From: Sphingobacteriaceae bacterium UBA6709
GTDB taxonomy: Bacteria > Bacteroidota > Bacteroidia > Sphingobacteriales > Sphingobacteriaceae
DNA length: 60,210 nt
NCBI GenBank assembly: GCA_002454425.1
Contig: DKIV01000043.1
Location: forward strand, 1 to 60,210
Direction of reading: 5' to 3'
Part shown: in pieces, positions 18,624 to 28,495 of the stretch
How the letters are laid out: every line of letters starts with the position of its first letter
Position numbering within the stretch: position 1 is the stretch's first letter
Made by a program: the position numbers and the translations under genes
Notes under the pieces: model-generated
Database searches by the model: none
Told to the model about the DNA's origin: nothing
What the model saw: the letters and a program-made list of their open reading frames with translations, nothing else

Positions 18624-19868
18624 TTATAGTTCTTTTTGTCCCACCTGGTTGCTCGTCTCATTAAACAGGACGAGCAAATCTTCCGGAAGATCCATTTGAT
18701 AGCGCGACAGATATACTTTTTCCAATAATTGCAAGGGTTGCAAAGTGTATAGCTTCTCAATATCAAAGAGCTTCCCTTCGCTTGCTTGCACGTTATCGGT
18801 TGCTGGATATTTTACATCTATTCGGGCCAGCCTGACATTTTTGCCAGCAATAGCCGCCTCAATTTTCTGACGTCTGGCGGGTTCCGGACCGTCGGCTAAC
18901 ACGCGGACTTCAAGATAAGGAGGATACGCGGTCTCGCTGTCAGTCTCAGGGAGCATGGCAAGCTCACTGAGCGCCTCCGCAAGCGGTTTGTGTTTCCTGG
19001 GTACTTGTATAAGAGACACCGAAATAGGAATTTCTATCATTCTTATGTTGCTCACATCGTCTTTTTCCAGCTCGAAAACAACTACCTGATGCTTGTAGTT
19101 GATTTCTGAAAATGACATTGGCAGCGGACTCCCGCAATAACGGATATGCTCCTTACCTCCAAGTCGTTGCGCTTTGTGAATATGTCCCAAAGCGACATAT
19201 TTTATTTCTTTCGCAAAAGCATTTGTTCCAATACACTCAACGCCCCCCATGATCAATCGTTCCGTTTTATCATGGTCACTCAACTCAGCGCTGCGGGCAT
19301 GCAAATGCCCCATGGCTATGATAGGCGCATTTGCTTCGCGCCTGGCCATCGCTTCTTTAAGTAAATCACTATAAAACTGAGTAACTCCCTGCTCATAAGG
19401 GTTCGTACAATCAGACACTTGCGGGTAGTCGCCCATCCTCAAAAAGGGCACCGCCATACACCATCCGATCGTATCTTGTCCGTTACGGATCGGAATAAGC
19501 AACTTGTCGAAATCATACTGCCCCGAGCTGAGCTTATCTACAGTACCGACGATATGTATATTTGAACGCTCCAGAAGAGGTAGAGGAGACTCTAACCTCG
19601 CTGCGGAGTCGTGATTGCCTGCCGTTATAATAATCTGTAATGCCGGCATGATACCACTCACCTCACCCAGGAAGCGATAAAACATACGCTGCGCTACAGC
19701 GGAGGGGTTACTTTGATCAAATACATCACCGCTGATAAGCAGTACGTCAATAGCCTCCTCTTTCAACGTTTTTACCAGCCATTCAAGAAATTGCTGGTGT
19801 TCGAAACTCCGGTCATGATCGTAGAATAACTGGCCGATATGCCAGTCGGCGGTGTGTAGTATCTTCAT
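18624..19868 (-). CDS. sbcD: Exonuclease SbcCD, nuclease subunit SbcD
   Basis: This 414-residue Mre11-type nuclease carries all phosphodiesterase motifs: TADWHIGQ near the N-terminus, GDVFDQSNP, TAGNHDS, MGHLHAR and ALGHIHKAQ. A capping domain and C-terminal SbcC-binding region follow. The ATG at 19868 (MKILHTADWH) is the natural start; the frame extends 15 codons further upstream without family features. Together with sbcC it forms the Mre11-Rad50-like complex that opens DNA ends and cuts hairpins. A weak -7-like box TATCTTCG lies at 19901-19908 on the minus strand. Confidence 0.96.
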   Translation of the reverse strand: MKILHTADWHIGQLFYDHDRSFEHQQFLEWLVKTLKEEAIDVLLISGDVFDQSNPSAVAQRMFYRFLGEVSGIMPALQIIITAGNHDSAARLESPLPLLERSNIHIVGTVDKLSSGQYDFDKLLIPIRNGQDTIGWCMAVPFLRMGDYPQVSDCTNPYEQGVTQFYSDLLKEAMARREANAPIIAMGHLHARSAELSDHDKTERLIMGGVECIGTNAFAKEIKYVALGHIHKAQRLGGKEHIRYCGSPLPMSFSEINYKHQVVVFELEKDDVSNIRMIEIPISVSLIQVPRKHKPLAEALSELAMLPETDSETAYPPYLEVRVLADGPEPARRQKIEAAIAGKNVRLARIDVKYPATDNVQASEGKLFDIEKLYTLQPLQLLEKVYLSRYQMDLPEDLLVLFNETSNQVGQKEL

Positions 19869-20305
19869 ATCTGCTGAGCAGCTACTGATAAAGCTGAAAG
19901 CGAAGATAGGCACTAATATCGTTAAATGCGAACGCTATGCCCGGTGCTTTACTTTACTCTGACGTCTCGATTTCTTCGGGTCTTGCGCCTTATGTTAAGA
20001 TTGTGCACAGACATTCCGACGCCGGCGTTAAGACTACGCTTCCTCAAGTCTAAATTGCGATTTAACAGCAGCCGGGCTAATCGGATGACTCTTTGTAGTA
20101 AAAACATGTTCGGTTAATTTCAGTGTTAGTTTTTTCTTCTTTAAGGTAGTGGTTTTTTGTTTTAAATTCACTTAATACCGTTAATTTTCACGCTGTCGAT
20201 TTCTTTTCTTCCTGGCTCTATCCGCCCTATAGGTTTCCCTTGTTTATTTCCCTTTAATATTTTGTTAATGTTGTGTTTAATTAGCCTTCTTAGGTTTGCA
20301 TTGTT
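19869..20305. other. Intergenic region between sbcD and the ECF sigma gene
   Basis: This 437-base divergent spacer holds the operon A sigma promoter (20270-20298) and a weak sbcD promoter. Two overlapping short ORFs exist (63 codons on +, 52 codons on - at 19949-20107). Both are arginine-rich and neither resembles a known family. The remainder is T-rich with no visible repeat. Confidence 0.45.
20270..20298 (+). promoter_or_regulatory. Promoter of operon A sigma factor gene, nearly leaderless
   Basis: TAGGTTTG at 20291-20298 matches TAnnTTTG exactly, and a GTTG at 20270-20273 lies 17 bases upstream in the -33 position. The start codon at 20306 is only 7 bases after the -7 box, so the transcript would have almost no leader. 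Confidence 0.6.
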
Positions 20306-20872
20306 ATGGAGCGTCATTACTATTCGGATTTACTTGAAAGCTCTTTCAAACAATATTACGCATCTCTTCATCGCTATGCCCTACGTGTAACTGCTGATGA
20401 AGATGACGCGCATGATGTTGTCTCTGAGGTTTTTGTTGCTCTGTGGAACGCCGAACGCCCTCTTGACATAAAGAGTGTAAAACCCTATCTCTTCAGCGCG
20501 ACACGCCACAAGGCGTTAGAACTCCTGCGCAAGCGCAAGCGCCTGAGTGATTTTCCGATTTATTCCTGGGATAGTATGCCTTTGTTTGTTCCGTCTCCCC
20601 TTGAGAAACTAGTAAGCAAGCAATCTGCTGCTATCGTAAAGCAACTTCTCGATTCCTTAAGCCCCTTGCGCAAGGAGATGATTGAGCTACGCTTGCATGG
20701 CCTCTCTAACAGAGAGATTGCTGAAATAATGGATATCGCAGAAACAAAAGTGGAGTATAATATGCGCGAAAGTATCGAATATCTGCGCGCGACGGTGCGT
20801 ACCTTGTCTATTGATCCAAAAACCATGGCAGAGGGACTTGCTCTTGTTAATATAATTTTAATGATTGTTTAA
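20306..20872 (+). CDS. ECF RNA polymerase sigma-70 factor (operon A)
   Basis: This 188-residue ECF sigma has region 2 (YALRVTADEDDAHDVVSEVFVALW, with the -10 recognition helix) and region 4 (LRKEMIELRLHGLSNREIAEIMDIAETKVEYNMRES, helix-turn-helix). It ends in a hydrophobic tail, VNIILMIV. Sigma-FecR-SusC-SusD clusters are typical of Bacteroidota: the FecR anti-sigma releases the sigma when the outer-membrane receptor binds substrate, and the sigma then drives the uptake genes. FecR starts 47 bases downstream. The likely target is the operon that follows. Confidence 0.94.
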   Translation: MERHYYSDLLESSFKQYYASLHRYALRVTADEDDAHDVVSEVFVALWNAERPLDIKSVKPYLFSATRHKALELLRKRKRLSDFPIYSWDSMPLFVPSPLEKLVSKQSAAIVKQLLDSLSPLRKEMIELRLHGLSNREIAEIMDIAETKVEYNMRESIEYLRATVRTLSIDPKTMAEGLALVNIILMIV

Positions 20873-20919
20873 CGATTTCTTTTGCCGGAAACCGCGCGCT
20901 GCTCACTCTTATATAGAAA

Positions 20920-21894
20920 ATGAGTCGCGTGAATTGGGAACAATTAATTAGTTACATAAATAATGAGTGCACAGCGGAGGAACGGCAAGAGGTCGATAGC
21001 TGGCTGAAAGAAAATCGGGCTAACAGAATTCTCTTCGAATCTCTAAAACACCGCAAAGCACACCTTACTAGAGGTCTTGGTAAGGATGTTGTCGAAGATC
21101 GTTGGCAGCTTTTTCTTAAGCGGATTGAGCAGCCCGAAATCGCCGTCCCTCGCAGTCATAACCTCTGGCAGCGTTGGACGATAGCCGCGTCGATTTTGCT
21201 GTGTGTTTGTGCCGGACTGTTTTTCTTGCAATTAGAGAAAGAAAAGATTTTTTCTGTAAAAGAGTATGTAAGGTCAGTACCTGTAGGACGTAATGGTCGA
21301 CTGGTGCTGCCCGATAGTTCCATTGTGTACATGGCGGGAGGGAGTACCATCAGTTATGATAACTCATTCAACAAGCAAAGTCGCCATGTCAGTCTCAAGG
21401 GATACGCATTTTTTGAGGTGGTTCATAATCCTAAAAAGACCTTTAGTATCACCACTGAAAATAACGGCGTGGTTAGCGTCTGGGGTACTTCATTCAGCAT
21501 AAATTCCAGCAAGGGAGTATCTGATAGGGTGGAGGTTGCCACCGGTAAAGTGTCTGTACGTTCGCAGAATAAGTCGTTCTTCCTCACGCGCGGACAAGCC
21601 GTAGAAAGTAGCATTTCGGCCAAAGCTATGAACAGATATAACGTCGACGCCCTGGCTGCTGCGGCTCTTAAAGATTCCCAAATACGTTTTAGAGATCAAA
21701 CAATTGAAGCAATCGCAGCAATGCTCTCCTCCCGATACGGAATAGAGGTAAGCATCCGTGAAACTGCCCTGAACGGCCATCGTTTCAGTGGCGAGGTTAA
21801 CGAAGCCACGTACTCCTCCGTGGCTTCGGGTGTGGCCTTTGCTCTTGGCATCAAATACAAAATCATCAATAATAATCACTTAATCTTTTATTAA
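20920..21894 (+). CDS. FecR-type anti-sigma factor (operon A)
   Basis: This 324-residue inner-membrane protein has an N-terminal cytosolic anti-sigma part with WEQLISYINNECTAEE, one transmembrane helix at about 86-104 and a periplasmic FecR domain (PVGRNGRLVLPDSSIVYMAGGSTIS and VWGTSFSINSSKG). A C-terminal STN-like DUF4974 domain covers about 240-324. It is expected to hold the upstream sigma and to contact the STN domain of the SusC-like receptor. It ends 8 bases before the SusC-type gene, so cotranscription is near certain. Confidence 0.93.
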   Translation: MSRVNWEQLISYINNECTAEERQEVDSWLKENRANRILFESLKHRKAHLTRGLGKDVVEDRWQLFLKRIEQPEIAVPRSHNLWQRWTIAASILLCVCAGLFFLQLEKEKIFSVKEYVRSVPVGRNGRLVLPDSSIVYMAGGSTISYDNSFNKQSRHVSLKGYAFFEVVHNPKKTFSITTENNGVVSVWGTSFSINSSKGVSDRVEVATGKVSVRSQNKSFFLTRGQAVESSISAKAMNRYNVDALAAAALKDSQIRFRDQTIEAIAAMLSSRYGIEVSIRETALNGHRFSGEVNEATYSSVASGVAFALGIKYKIINNNHLIFY

Positions 21895-21902
21895 AGTTAG
21901 TT

Positions 21903-24900
21903 ATGTACCACCAATGGATGGCTGCAAAAGCCGGAAAATGTATGCTCATAGCATGCCTTACCACAGGTATGCTAGGTCAGGCGATAGCCGGGCATACGCA
22001 GGACCTTTCAAAGAAACCTATTTCCTTTGAAAGTAAGGTTCAGACAGTTGGGAGCATCTTTAAAACTCTGGATGATCAGCTGCATGTACCTGTATCTTTC
22101 GCTTCCAACGTAAATGCCGCAAGGCGTGTAACTCTTCCTGCCTCGAGACTCAGCTTCGCTGATCTCCTGCTGGCTCTGGAACGTCAGGGCGAACTTAGCT
22201 ACAAGGAATCTGCCGGCAATTACTTCTTCAAAAAACAGGAACTCGTTACCATTAGCGGGAAGGTGGTGGACGCTGCGGATGGAACTACATTGCCCGGAGT
22301 ATCTATCAGTGATAGCAAAAAAGGCAGTCACGGAACTACCGACAGTCAGGGACACTTCAGCTTTCGCGTTGAAAAGGGAGCGATTCTTCGCTTTTCATAC
22401 CTTGGATATACCCATCATTCCATGAATGTTTCTTCCGCGCTGTCCAATATCACAGTCAGCCTGAGGGCTAACGCAACGTCGCTCCAGGAAGTGGAGGTGA
22501 CTACAGCGCTGGGTATTAAGCGCGAAAAGAAGGAGCTGGGCTATGCTACGCAGAGTATCACCTCCGATCAATTGAACGACGCGCGATCAAACAACTGGGC
22601 GAATGCCCTCTCCGGAAAGGTCGCGGGGCTTACCATGGTTTCCCCGGGTTCAGGCCCCCTTAACTCGGTACGTATCTCTCTGCGTGGCGACAACTCTCTG
22701 GATCCTAATAAGAACTTCGCACTGATTGTCATTGATGGAGTGCCGGTGTCAAGCTCACTCACCAGCTCCGGTGTATCAAATGCCTACGGTGCCGGCTCCG
22801 GGCAGGACGTGCCCGTTGACTTCGGAAACGGAATATCGAGTCTTAATCCAGACGACATCGAAAGTATCTCTGTATTGAAAGGTGCAAGCGCTACCGCTCT
22901 GTATGGTAGTCGCGCGGCAAACGGAGCCCTCATCGTCACAACCAAATCCGGCAGCAAAGCAAAGGGCATTGGCATTACACTGAATTCGAACCTCGCTTTT
23001 GATGGTATCCTGAAATGGCCTGAACGTCAATATGATTATGGTCAGGGCACACAAACAAGCCTTACTCCCGCGAGCGATCTTTATTATTCTTATGGGGTGT
23101 CTGAAGATGGAACAAGTACAGGCGGCACAAGTAGTGCCTTCGGTCCGCGCTTTAACGGTCAAAGCTATTATCAGTATGATCCAGCTACGGGAGAACAATC
23201 TGCGGAACGCCGCCTATGGCAACCCTATAAAGACAATGTGACCGGATTCTTTCGCACAGGATCAACCGTTACTAATAATCTCGCCCTCGAAGGGGGCAAT
23301 GAAAAGGGAAATGCCAGAGCCTCCCTCACGCATTCTAAAAATAGTTGGATTATGCCGAATACCGGTTATGAGCGTATTACGGCGGCCTTGTCCGGGCATT
23401 ATCAGCTTTCAAAAAATCTGACCATCGATTCCAAAGTGAATTTCACAAATACTCAAAGCGATAATCTGCCTGCGACGGGCTACAGCAACCAGTCGATATC
23501 GTATTTTATGATCTTTCAGAATCCGAATGTCGACCTCGATTGGTATAAGCCACGTTGGAAACCCGGTCTGGAACAGGTGGAGCAGATTCATCCTTTTAGT
23601 ACTTATATTGATAATCCTTATCTGATAGCTTATGAAATGACCAATGGCCTGGATAGCTATAAAACCATTGGTAATCTTTCGGCCACCTACAAATTCTCAG
23701 ATAAGTTTAGCTTTATGGTACGCTCCGGCATTGACCTTAATAATGAGGAACGCGAACAAAAGCGCCCCTATAGTACCGCTAACTTCCAGAAAGGTTATTA
23801 TCGTCAACAGAATATTTTCAGGTATGAAATAAACTCTGACGCCTTGTTTACTTATACGGATAAGTTCGGCAAAGACTTTTCTTTGAATGCTTCGGTGGGC
23901 GGAAATTTGCGTACGGAGAAGTATGATCAAACCAGCCGGTCAGTAACTGGCTTGGTAACGCCTGGCGTGTATAAGCTTGCCAACGGTATCAATACGCCTG
24001 TTGCCGAGACATTGTATGAGCGCAAGAAGGTAAACAGCTTATACGGCGTTGCCTCCCTCGGGTACAGAGATCGTATCTTTGTAGATCTTACCGGACGTAA
24101 CGACTGGTCGAGCACCCTGCCAGTAAATAATAATTCATTCTTTTATCCTTCTGTAAGCTCCGCGTTTATCCTCACGGAACTCCTGACCTTACCGAAAACA
24201 ATTTCTTACGCTAAGTTACGCTTGTCCGCCGCCCAGGTAGGTAATGATACCGATCCTTACCGAACCAGTAAATACTATGATATTAGTAATTTTCCTAGTT
24301 CTGCCGTGGCTCCTGGAACCCTCTTTAATGCTAACTTTAAGCCTGAGCTGACCACCAGTTATGAAGCTGGTTTAGAGTATGCATTGTTTAACGGTCGTTT
24401 TGGAATGGACGCTACGATATACCGAAACAATACGAAGAATCAGATTATTCCCATCAAGCTTGATCCAACAACGGGATATACGCAGGCAATCCTTAATGCC
24501 GGTCTTGTGCGCAATCAGGGAATAGAGCTTGTAGTACGGGGACAGATCCTCACCGGTAAACTGCGTTGGAACAGCTCCCTGAACTGGGCAAAAAATAGCA
24601 ATAAGGTGCTTGAGCTTGCCAAGGAGATGGAAGAAAACGATAGCCAGACCATTGGCACCGGCGGTAACGCTACGATTATGGCTAAGGTGGGGGGAACTAC
24701 CGGAGATATTTATGGCTATGGCTTTGTACGCTCGCCAGAAGGCCGTATTGTATACACAGCGGCAGGTCTGCCGGCGCGCCCTGCCCAGATTCAATATATC
24801 GGCAATGCTTATGCCGACTGGAAGGCAGGCCTGTATAACCAATTCTCTTACAGGGATTTTAACTTCAGCTTCCTTATTGACGGACAATATGGAGGCATCA

Positions 24901-25349
24901 TCTACTCTCAGACTCACCATAAGATGACCGAACAGGGAAAGCTTAAGCATACCCTTAAAGGCCGTGAAGAAGGTTTCATAATTGGCGACGGGGTGGTGCA
25001 GAATGCTGATGGAAGCTATAAGGAAAATACTACCAAAGTTGCGCCGGCAACGTATTATGGCGACTACTATCGACGTGCGAACGTAGAGTCTAACTCTTTC
25101 GATGCCTCATATATTAAGTTGCGAGAGGTGCGTTTGGAGTATAATCTCCCTAAGAGTTTAACGCACAGGCTGTCGCTCAACGGAGCCAGTATCGCCTTTT
25201 ATGGTAGGAATTTAGCGATGATTACTGACTTTCCGATGTTCGATCCCGAAACAGCGGCCTTGAATGGATCCACCATCCTGCCTGGAGTAGAAATGGGACA
25301 AATGCCTTCTACCCGCACCTTTGGTGTTAACCTAACAGTTAAGTTCTAA
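21903..25349 (+). CDS. SusC/RagA TonB-linked outer membrane transporter (operon A)
   Basis: This 1148-residue TonB-dependent receptor has a signal peptide (to about residue 33), an STN signalling domain (about 35-115), a carboxypeptidase-regulatory-like domain (about 120-205, VVDAADGTTLPGVSI), a TonB-box-like EVEVTTALGI, a plug (about 215-335) with VLKGASATALYGSRAANGALIVTTK, and a 22-strand-type barrel ending in aromatic VKF. The STN domain marks it as a signal-transducing receptor that communicates with FecR. It forms a lidded pair with the SusD-like lipoprotein encoded 18 bases downstream. The substrate cannot be read directly; the phosphoesterase in the same operon hints at a phosphorylated compound. 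Confidence 0.96.
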   Translation: MYHQWMAAKAGKCMLIACLTTGMLGQAIAGHTQDLSKKPISFESKVQTVGSIFKTLDDQLHVPVSFASNVNAARRVTLPASRLSFADLLLALERQGELSYKESAGNYFFKKQELVTISGKVVDAADGTTLPGVSISDSKKGSHGTTDSQGHFSFRVEKGAILRFSYLGYTHHSMNVSSALSNITVSLRANATSLQEVEVTTALGIKREKKELGYATQSITSDQLNDARSNNWANALSGKVAGLTMVSPGSGPLNSVRISLRGDNSLDPNKNFALIVIDGVPVSSSLTSSGVSNAYGAGSGQDVPVDFGNGISSLNPDDIESISVLKGASATALYGSRAANGALIVTTKSGSKAKGIGITLNSNLAFDGILKWPERQYDYGQGTQTSLTPASDLYYSYGVSEDGTSTGGTSSAFGPRFNGQSYYQYDPATGEQSAERRLWQPYKDNVTGFFRTGSTVTNNLALEGGNEKGNARASLTHSKNSWIMPNTGYERITAALSGHYQLSKNLTIDSKVNFTNTQSDNLPATGYSNQSISYFMIFQNPNVDLDWYKPRWKPGLEQVEQIHPFSTYIDNPYLIAYEMTNGLDSYKTIGNLSATYKFSDKFSFMVRSGIDLNNEEREQKRPYSTANFQKGYYRQQNIFRYEINSDALFTYTDKFGKDFSLNASVGGNLRTEKYDQTSRSVTGLVTPGVYKLANGINTPVAETLYERKKVNSLYGVASLGYRDRIFVDLTGRNDWSSTLPVNNNSFFYPSVSSAFILTELLTLPKTISYAKLRLSAAQVGNDTDPYRTSKYYDISNFPSSAVAPGTLFNANFKPELTTSYEAGLEYALFNGRFGMDATIYRNNTKNQIIPIKLDPTTGYTQAILNAGLVRNQGIELVVRGQILTGKLRWNSSLNWAKNSNKVLELAKEMEENDSQTIGTGGNATIMAKVGGTTGDIYGYGFVRSPEGRIVYTAAGLPARPAQIQYIGNAYADWKAGLYNQFSYRDFNFSFLIDGQYGGIIYSQTHHKMTEQGKLKHTLKGREEGFIIGDGVVQNADGSYKENTTKVAPATYYGDYYRRANVESNSFDASYIKLREVRLEYNLPKSLTHRLSLNGASIAFYGRNLAMITDFPMFDPETAALNGSTILPGVEMGQMPSTRTFGVNLTVKF

Positions 25350-25367
25350 TAAGTTTAGTCAAGAATA

Positions 25368-26840
25368 ATGAAAAGCAAAAATATAATCTTCGCGATGCTC
25401 GCCACCGCCACAGTGTCATTCAGCGCCTGCACCAAGGAGTTCGAGGAAACAAATACCGATCCCAACAGACTGGAAAAAGTAAGTCCGGGTACGCTTCTTA
25501 ATCCCTCAATTTATGGCCTCGCGGCATTCAATATGGAGCGCAATGCCGACTTTACCATGCACATTATGCAGGTGGGTTTGCCTTTTCCTAGCGTCTCCGG
25601 CGGCATTCACCGTTATGATGTAGGCGAGAACACCGGCAATTCTACCTGGAACACCTACTACAAATGGCTGAAAAATATCGCTGAAATGAAAGGCGCCGCC
25701 GATGCCGTGGCGGATCCCAATTACCAGGCTATCGCTATGACTCTCAATGCATGGGGATATTCCATCCTTAGCGATTGCTTCGGCGATGTGCCCATGAGCG
25801 AGGCTGGGCGTGGTGACGAAGGTATCCTATATCCTGCATTTAATACTCAGCAGGAGATATACACCAAGATTCTCGCCGATCTGGAAACTGCCAACTCTTT
25901 GTTTGATACTCAAAAAGGACTTATATACGGTACTGACATTCTTTATGCAGGAAGCGACGCCGCAAACGCTGTTTTTCGCTGGAAGAAGTTCTGCAACTCG
26001 CTGCATATGCGTCTTTTGCTGCGTTTGTCTAAGCGCAGCGAATTAAATACGCTCAGCAAGTTGAAGGCCATGATCGAGGACCCTGTAAAATATCCTGTAT
26101 TTGTCAGCAACGCTGATGCCGCTGTCCTTACTATCAGTGGTGCTGAACCTAATATTTCTCCGTGGGGACGCGCGATAGATTTTAGAAATGCCCGTGCTGG
26201 CGCCGACTTCTTCATCGAGAATCTTAACAGGTTCAAAGATCCAAGACTGCCGAAGTTCTTTACCGAAGCTACCGAAAAGCAAGGTTCTGCAACCGTGAAT
26301 GTGGGCTATAAAGGTATCCCAAGCGCCTATTCAGGTCCGGAGTCGCAATTTAAGTTCCAGCCTTCAACGTATAATACCGACCTGGTTATCGCGCCTATGA
26401 TCGCGCCGATGTTACCTTATGCGGAGGTAGAGTTTATAAAGGCTGAAATGGCGCAACGCGGCCTTGTGCAGATCAGCGCGCAGGAATGCTTTGAGAAAGG
26501 TGTAAAAGCGGCTATTGAAATGTGGGGACTGACGATACCGGCCGATTATTTTTCTAATCCTGCTACCGCTCCTTACACCGCCTATGATGGTACTTTACAG
26601 CGAGTGATGCTTCAAAAGTATTACGCCCTTTATTTTGTCGATTACCAACAATGGTTTGAATATCGCCGGACAGGCTTGCCTGAACTGCCTAAAGGCCCCG
26701 GGCTGATGAATAACGGAGTTATGCCCGTAAGGTTCAGATATCCGGTGTCTGTTGCGACGAGCAATACTGCTAATTATAATAAGGCGGTGGAAGCGATGGG
26801 TGCTGATGATATTAACACCAAAGTATGGTGGGAGAAATAA
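25368..26840 (+). CDS. SusD/RagB family outer membrane lipoprotein (operon A)
   Basis: This 490-residue surface lipoprotein has Cys21 in the lipobox (FSAC). The N-terminal EFEETNTDPNRLEKVSPGTLLNPSIYG is typical of the nutrient-binding SusD-like group that pairs with STN-type SusC. Helical TPR-like regions follow, with a conserved C-terminal part (YALYFVDYQQWFEYRRTGLPEL). It caps the SusC barrel and delivers ligand. It directly follows the SusC gene, and the phosphoesterase gene begins 72 bases later on the same strand. Confidence 0.94.
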   Translation: MKSKNIIFAMLATATVSFSACTKEFEETNTDPNRLEKVSPGTLLNPSIYGLAAFNMERNADFTMHIMQVGLPFPSVSGGIHRYDVGENTGNSTWNTYYKWLKNIAEMKGAADAVADPNYQAIAMTLNAWGYSILSDCFGDVPMSEAGRGDEGILYPAFNTQQEIYTKILADLETANSLFDTQKGLIYGTDILYAGSDAANAVFRWKKFCNSLHMRLLLRLSKRSELNTLSKLKAMIEDPVKYPVFVSNADAAVLTISGAEPNISPWGRAIDFRNARAGADFFIENLNRFKDPRLPKFFTEATEKQGSATVNVGYKGIPSAYSGPESQFKFQPSTYNTDLVIAPMIAPMLPYAEVEFIKAEMAQRGLVQISAQECFEKGVKAAIEMWGLTIPADYFSNPATAPYTAYDGTLQRVMLQKYYALYFVDYQQWFEYRRTGLPELPKGPGLMNNGVMPVRFRYPVSVATSNTANYNKAVEAMGADDINTKVWWEK

Positions 26841-26912
26841 TTAATTGCTCCTCATTGTTTGGACTGATGTCTACGCAGCGGGGAGCTTTCACAAGTAAAA
26901 CTTTAATGAAAT

Positions 26913-28409
26913 ATGTTTCGTCGTAATTTTTTAAAAAATTTAGGGCTTGCAGGTCTTGTTTCTTCCATTCCTGCCGGACTTGCCTATGGGGCTGAGGATG
27001 TTGATGCTGCGCTAACGGACTTGTCGACCTTAACGTTACGCGGCCATGTAAGCGCTGTCGGTAAAGGTCTCCGCGGCGTCAGCGTTACCGACGGTATTAA
27101 CGTTACACGTACCGATGCTAACGGTAACTACGAGCTGCTCAGCAACAGGCAGGCTCGTTTTGTATATATATCTGTGCCCGCGGGATATAAGTTCGATAAC
27201 AATGCCGGTATTGCTAACTTCTATAAATCCATTCCGGGAACCGTCGGTAGGGAGATGCGCGCCGATTTTAACCTTGAACCTCTGCCTGTTGATGACAGTA
27301 AACACAATTTCGTTGTCTGGGCGGATCCGCAAATCATCTCTAAGCAGGACGCCGGACAGCTTCTAACGCAGACGGCGCCAGACTTGCGCGATCTGGTAGA
27401 CCGCTATCCCAAGGGCTCTCTCTTCCACGGTATCGGATGTGGTGACCTGGTATGGGATCACTTTGAGTTGTTTGAAGATTATAAGAAAGCCGTTCAGATG
27501 AGTGGCATTCCTTTTTTTAGCCTTATAGGTAATCATGATATGGACTTAAACGCGCGTGGAGATGAAGGATCATCCCTAACATTTCAAAGCCACTTTGGTC
27601 CTACCTATTATTCCTATAACAGGGGTAAGATACATTATGTGGTCCTTGACGATGTATTCTTCATTGGTGTGGCGAAAAAGTATATAGGCTACATAACGGA
27701 ACAACAGCTGAAATGGTTGGAGCGTGATCTGCAGCATGTCGAAGCCGGAACAACCATTGTCTTGAGCTTACATATTCCCACAAATACAGGAAGCCGCCGC
27801 AGAAACGGATTAAAGGAAGATGAGATGGGCGGCGTAGTTATGAACAGGCAGCGCTTGTATGATATCCTGAAGCCTTATAAGGTGCATATTATGTCGGGAC
27901 ATACGCATTTCAATGAAGTCTGGAACGATGGAAACATTACGGAACACGTGCATGGTACCGTTTGCGGAGCCTGGTGGACCGGACCAATCTGCGGGGATGG
28001 CACGCCCAACGGATACGCGGTATATGAGGTCAACGGCTCTGATTTATCCTGGTTCTACAAAACCACAGGCAAAGACCGCCAGCATCAGATGCGTCTTTAC
28101 GCTCCGGGAAGACATGCTGATTTTCCTAAGGAAGCCAGTATTAATATTTGGAATTGGGATCCTCAATGGCATATAGAGGTATTTGCAGACGGTCGCTCTC
28201 TCGGTAAACCCAATCAGCGTGTAGCGCTTGATCCGCTATCTGTCGAACTACATCTCGGTGCGGATAAGCCTGCGAAACATAAATGGGTAGAACCTATACT
28301 CACTGACCACATGTTCTTTATTAATGTGCCTGATAATACAAAGGTGCTGAGTGTTAAAGCTTCAGACAGCTTTGGCAACAAATATGAAGATAAACTGGTA
28401 CTTGTATAA
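26913..28409 (+). CDS. Tat-exported calcineurin-like phosphoesterase (operon A)
   Basis: This 498-residue enzyme starts with a twin-arginine signal (RRNFLKNL at 3-10, then a hydrophobic stretch), fitting a metalloenzyme folded before export. A beta-sandwich MetallophosN-like domain covers about 35-120. The metallophosphoesterase core (about 130-360) has ADPQ with Asp138, GDLVWD, IGNHDMD, SLHIPT and SGHTHFNE. A C-terminal beta domain (about 380-498) completes the known three-domain layout. The usual DxH of motif I reads DPQ. The enzyme would cleave phosphate esters in the periplasm or at the surface. Its place after SusC/SusD suggests that it processes the imported ligand. Confidence 0.92.
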   Translation: MFRRNFLKNLGLAGLVSSIPAGLAYGAEDVDAALTDLSTLTLRGHVSAVGKGLRGVSVTDGINVTRTDANGNYELLSNRQARFVYISVPAGYKFDNNAGIANFYKSIPGTVGREMRADFNLEPLPVDDSKHNFVVWADPQIISKQDAGQLLTQTAPDLRDLVDRYPKGSLFHGIGCGDLVWDHFELFEDYKKAVQMSGIPFFSLIGNHDMDLNARGDEGSSLTFQSHFGPTYYSYNRGKIHYVVLDDVFFIGVAKKYIGYITEQQLKWLERDLQHVEAGTTIVLSLHIPTNTGSRRRNGLKEDEMGGVVMNRQRLYDILKPYKVHIMSGHTHFNEVWNDGNITEHVHGTVCGAWWTGPICGDGTPNGYAVYEVNGSDLSWFYKTTGKDRQHQMRLYAPGRHADFPKEASINIWNWDPQWHIEVFADGRSLGKPNQRVALDPLSVELHLGADKPAKHKWVEPILTDHMFFINVPDNTKVLSVKASDSFGNKYEDKLVLV

Positions 28410-28495
28410 ACTTACTGTTCCGGATAACCCTCATAATTATCCGCTAGTCGCGCTATCGGAAATTAGGCAAGGGTGTATGTAGACTTTACTGATGA

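Noticed and set aside
19926..20117. 63-codon (+) and 52-codon (-, 19949-20107) ORFs in the sbcD-sigma spacer
   Set aside because: The two overlap each other, are arginine-rich and show no recognisable motif or promoter. At most one could be real, and nothing supports either.
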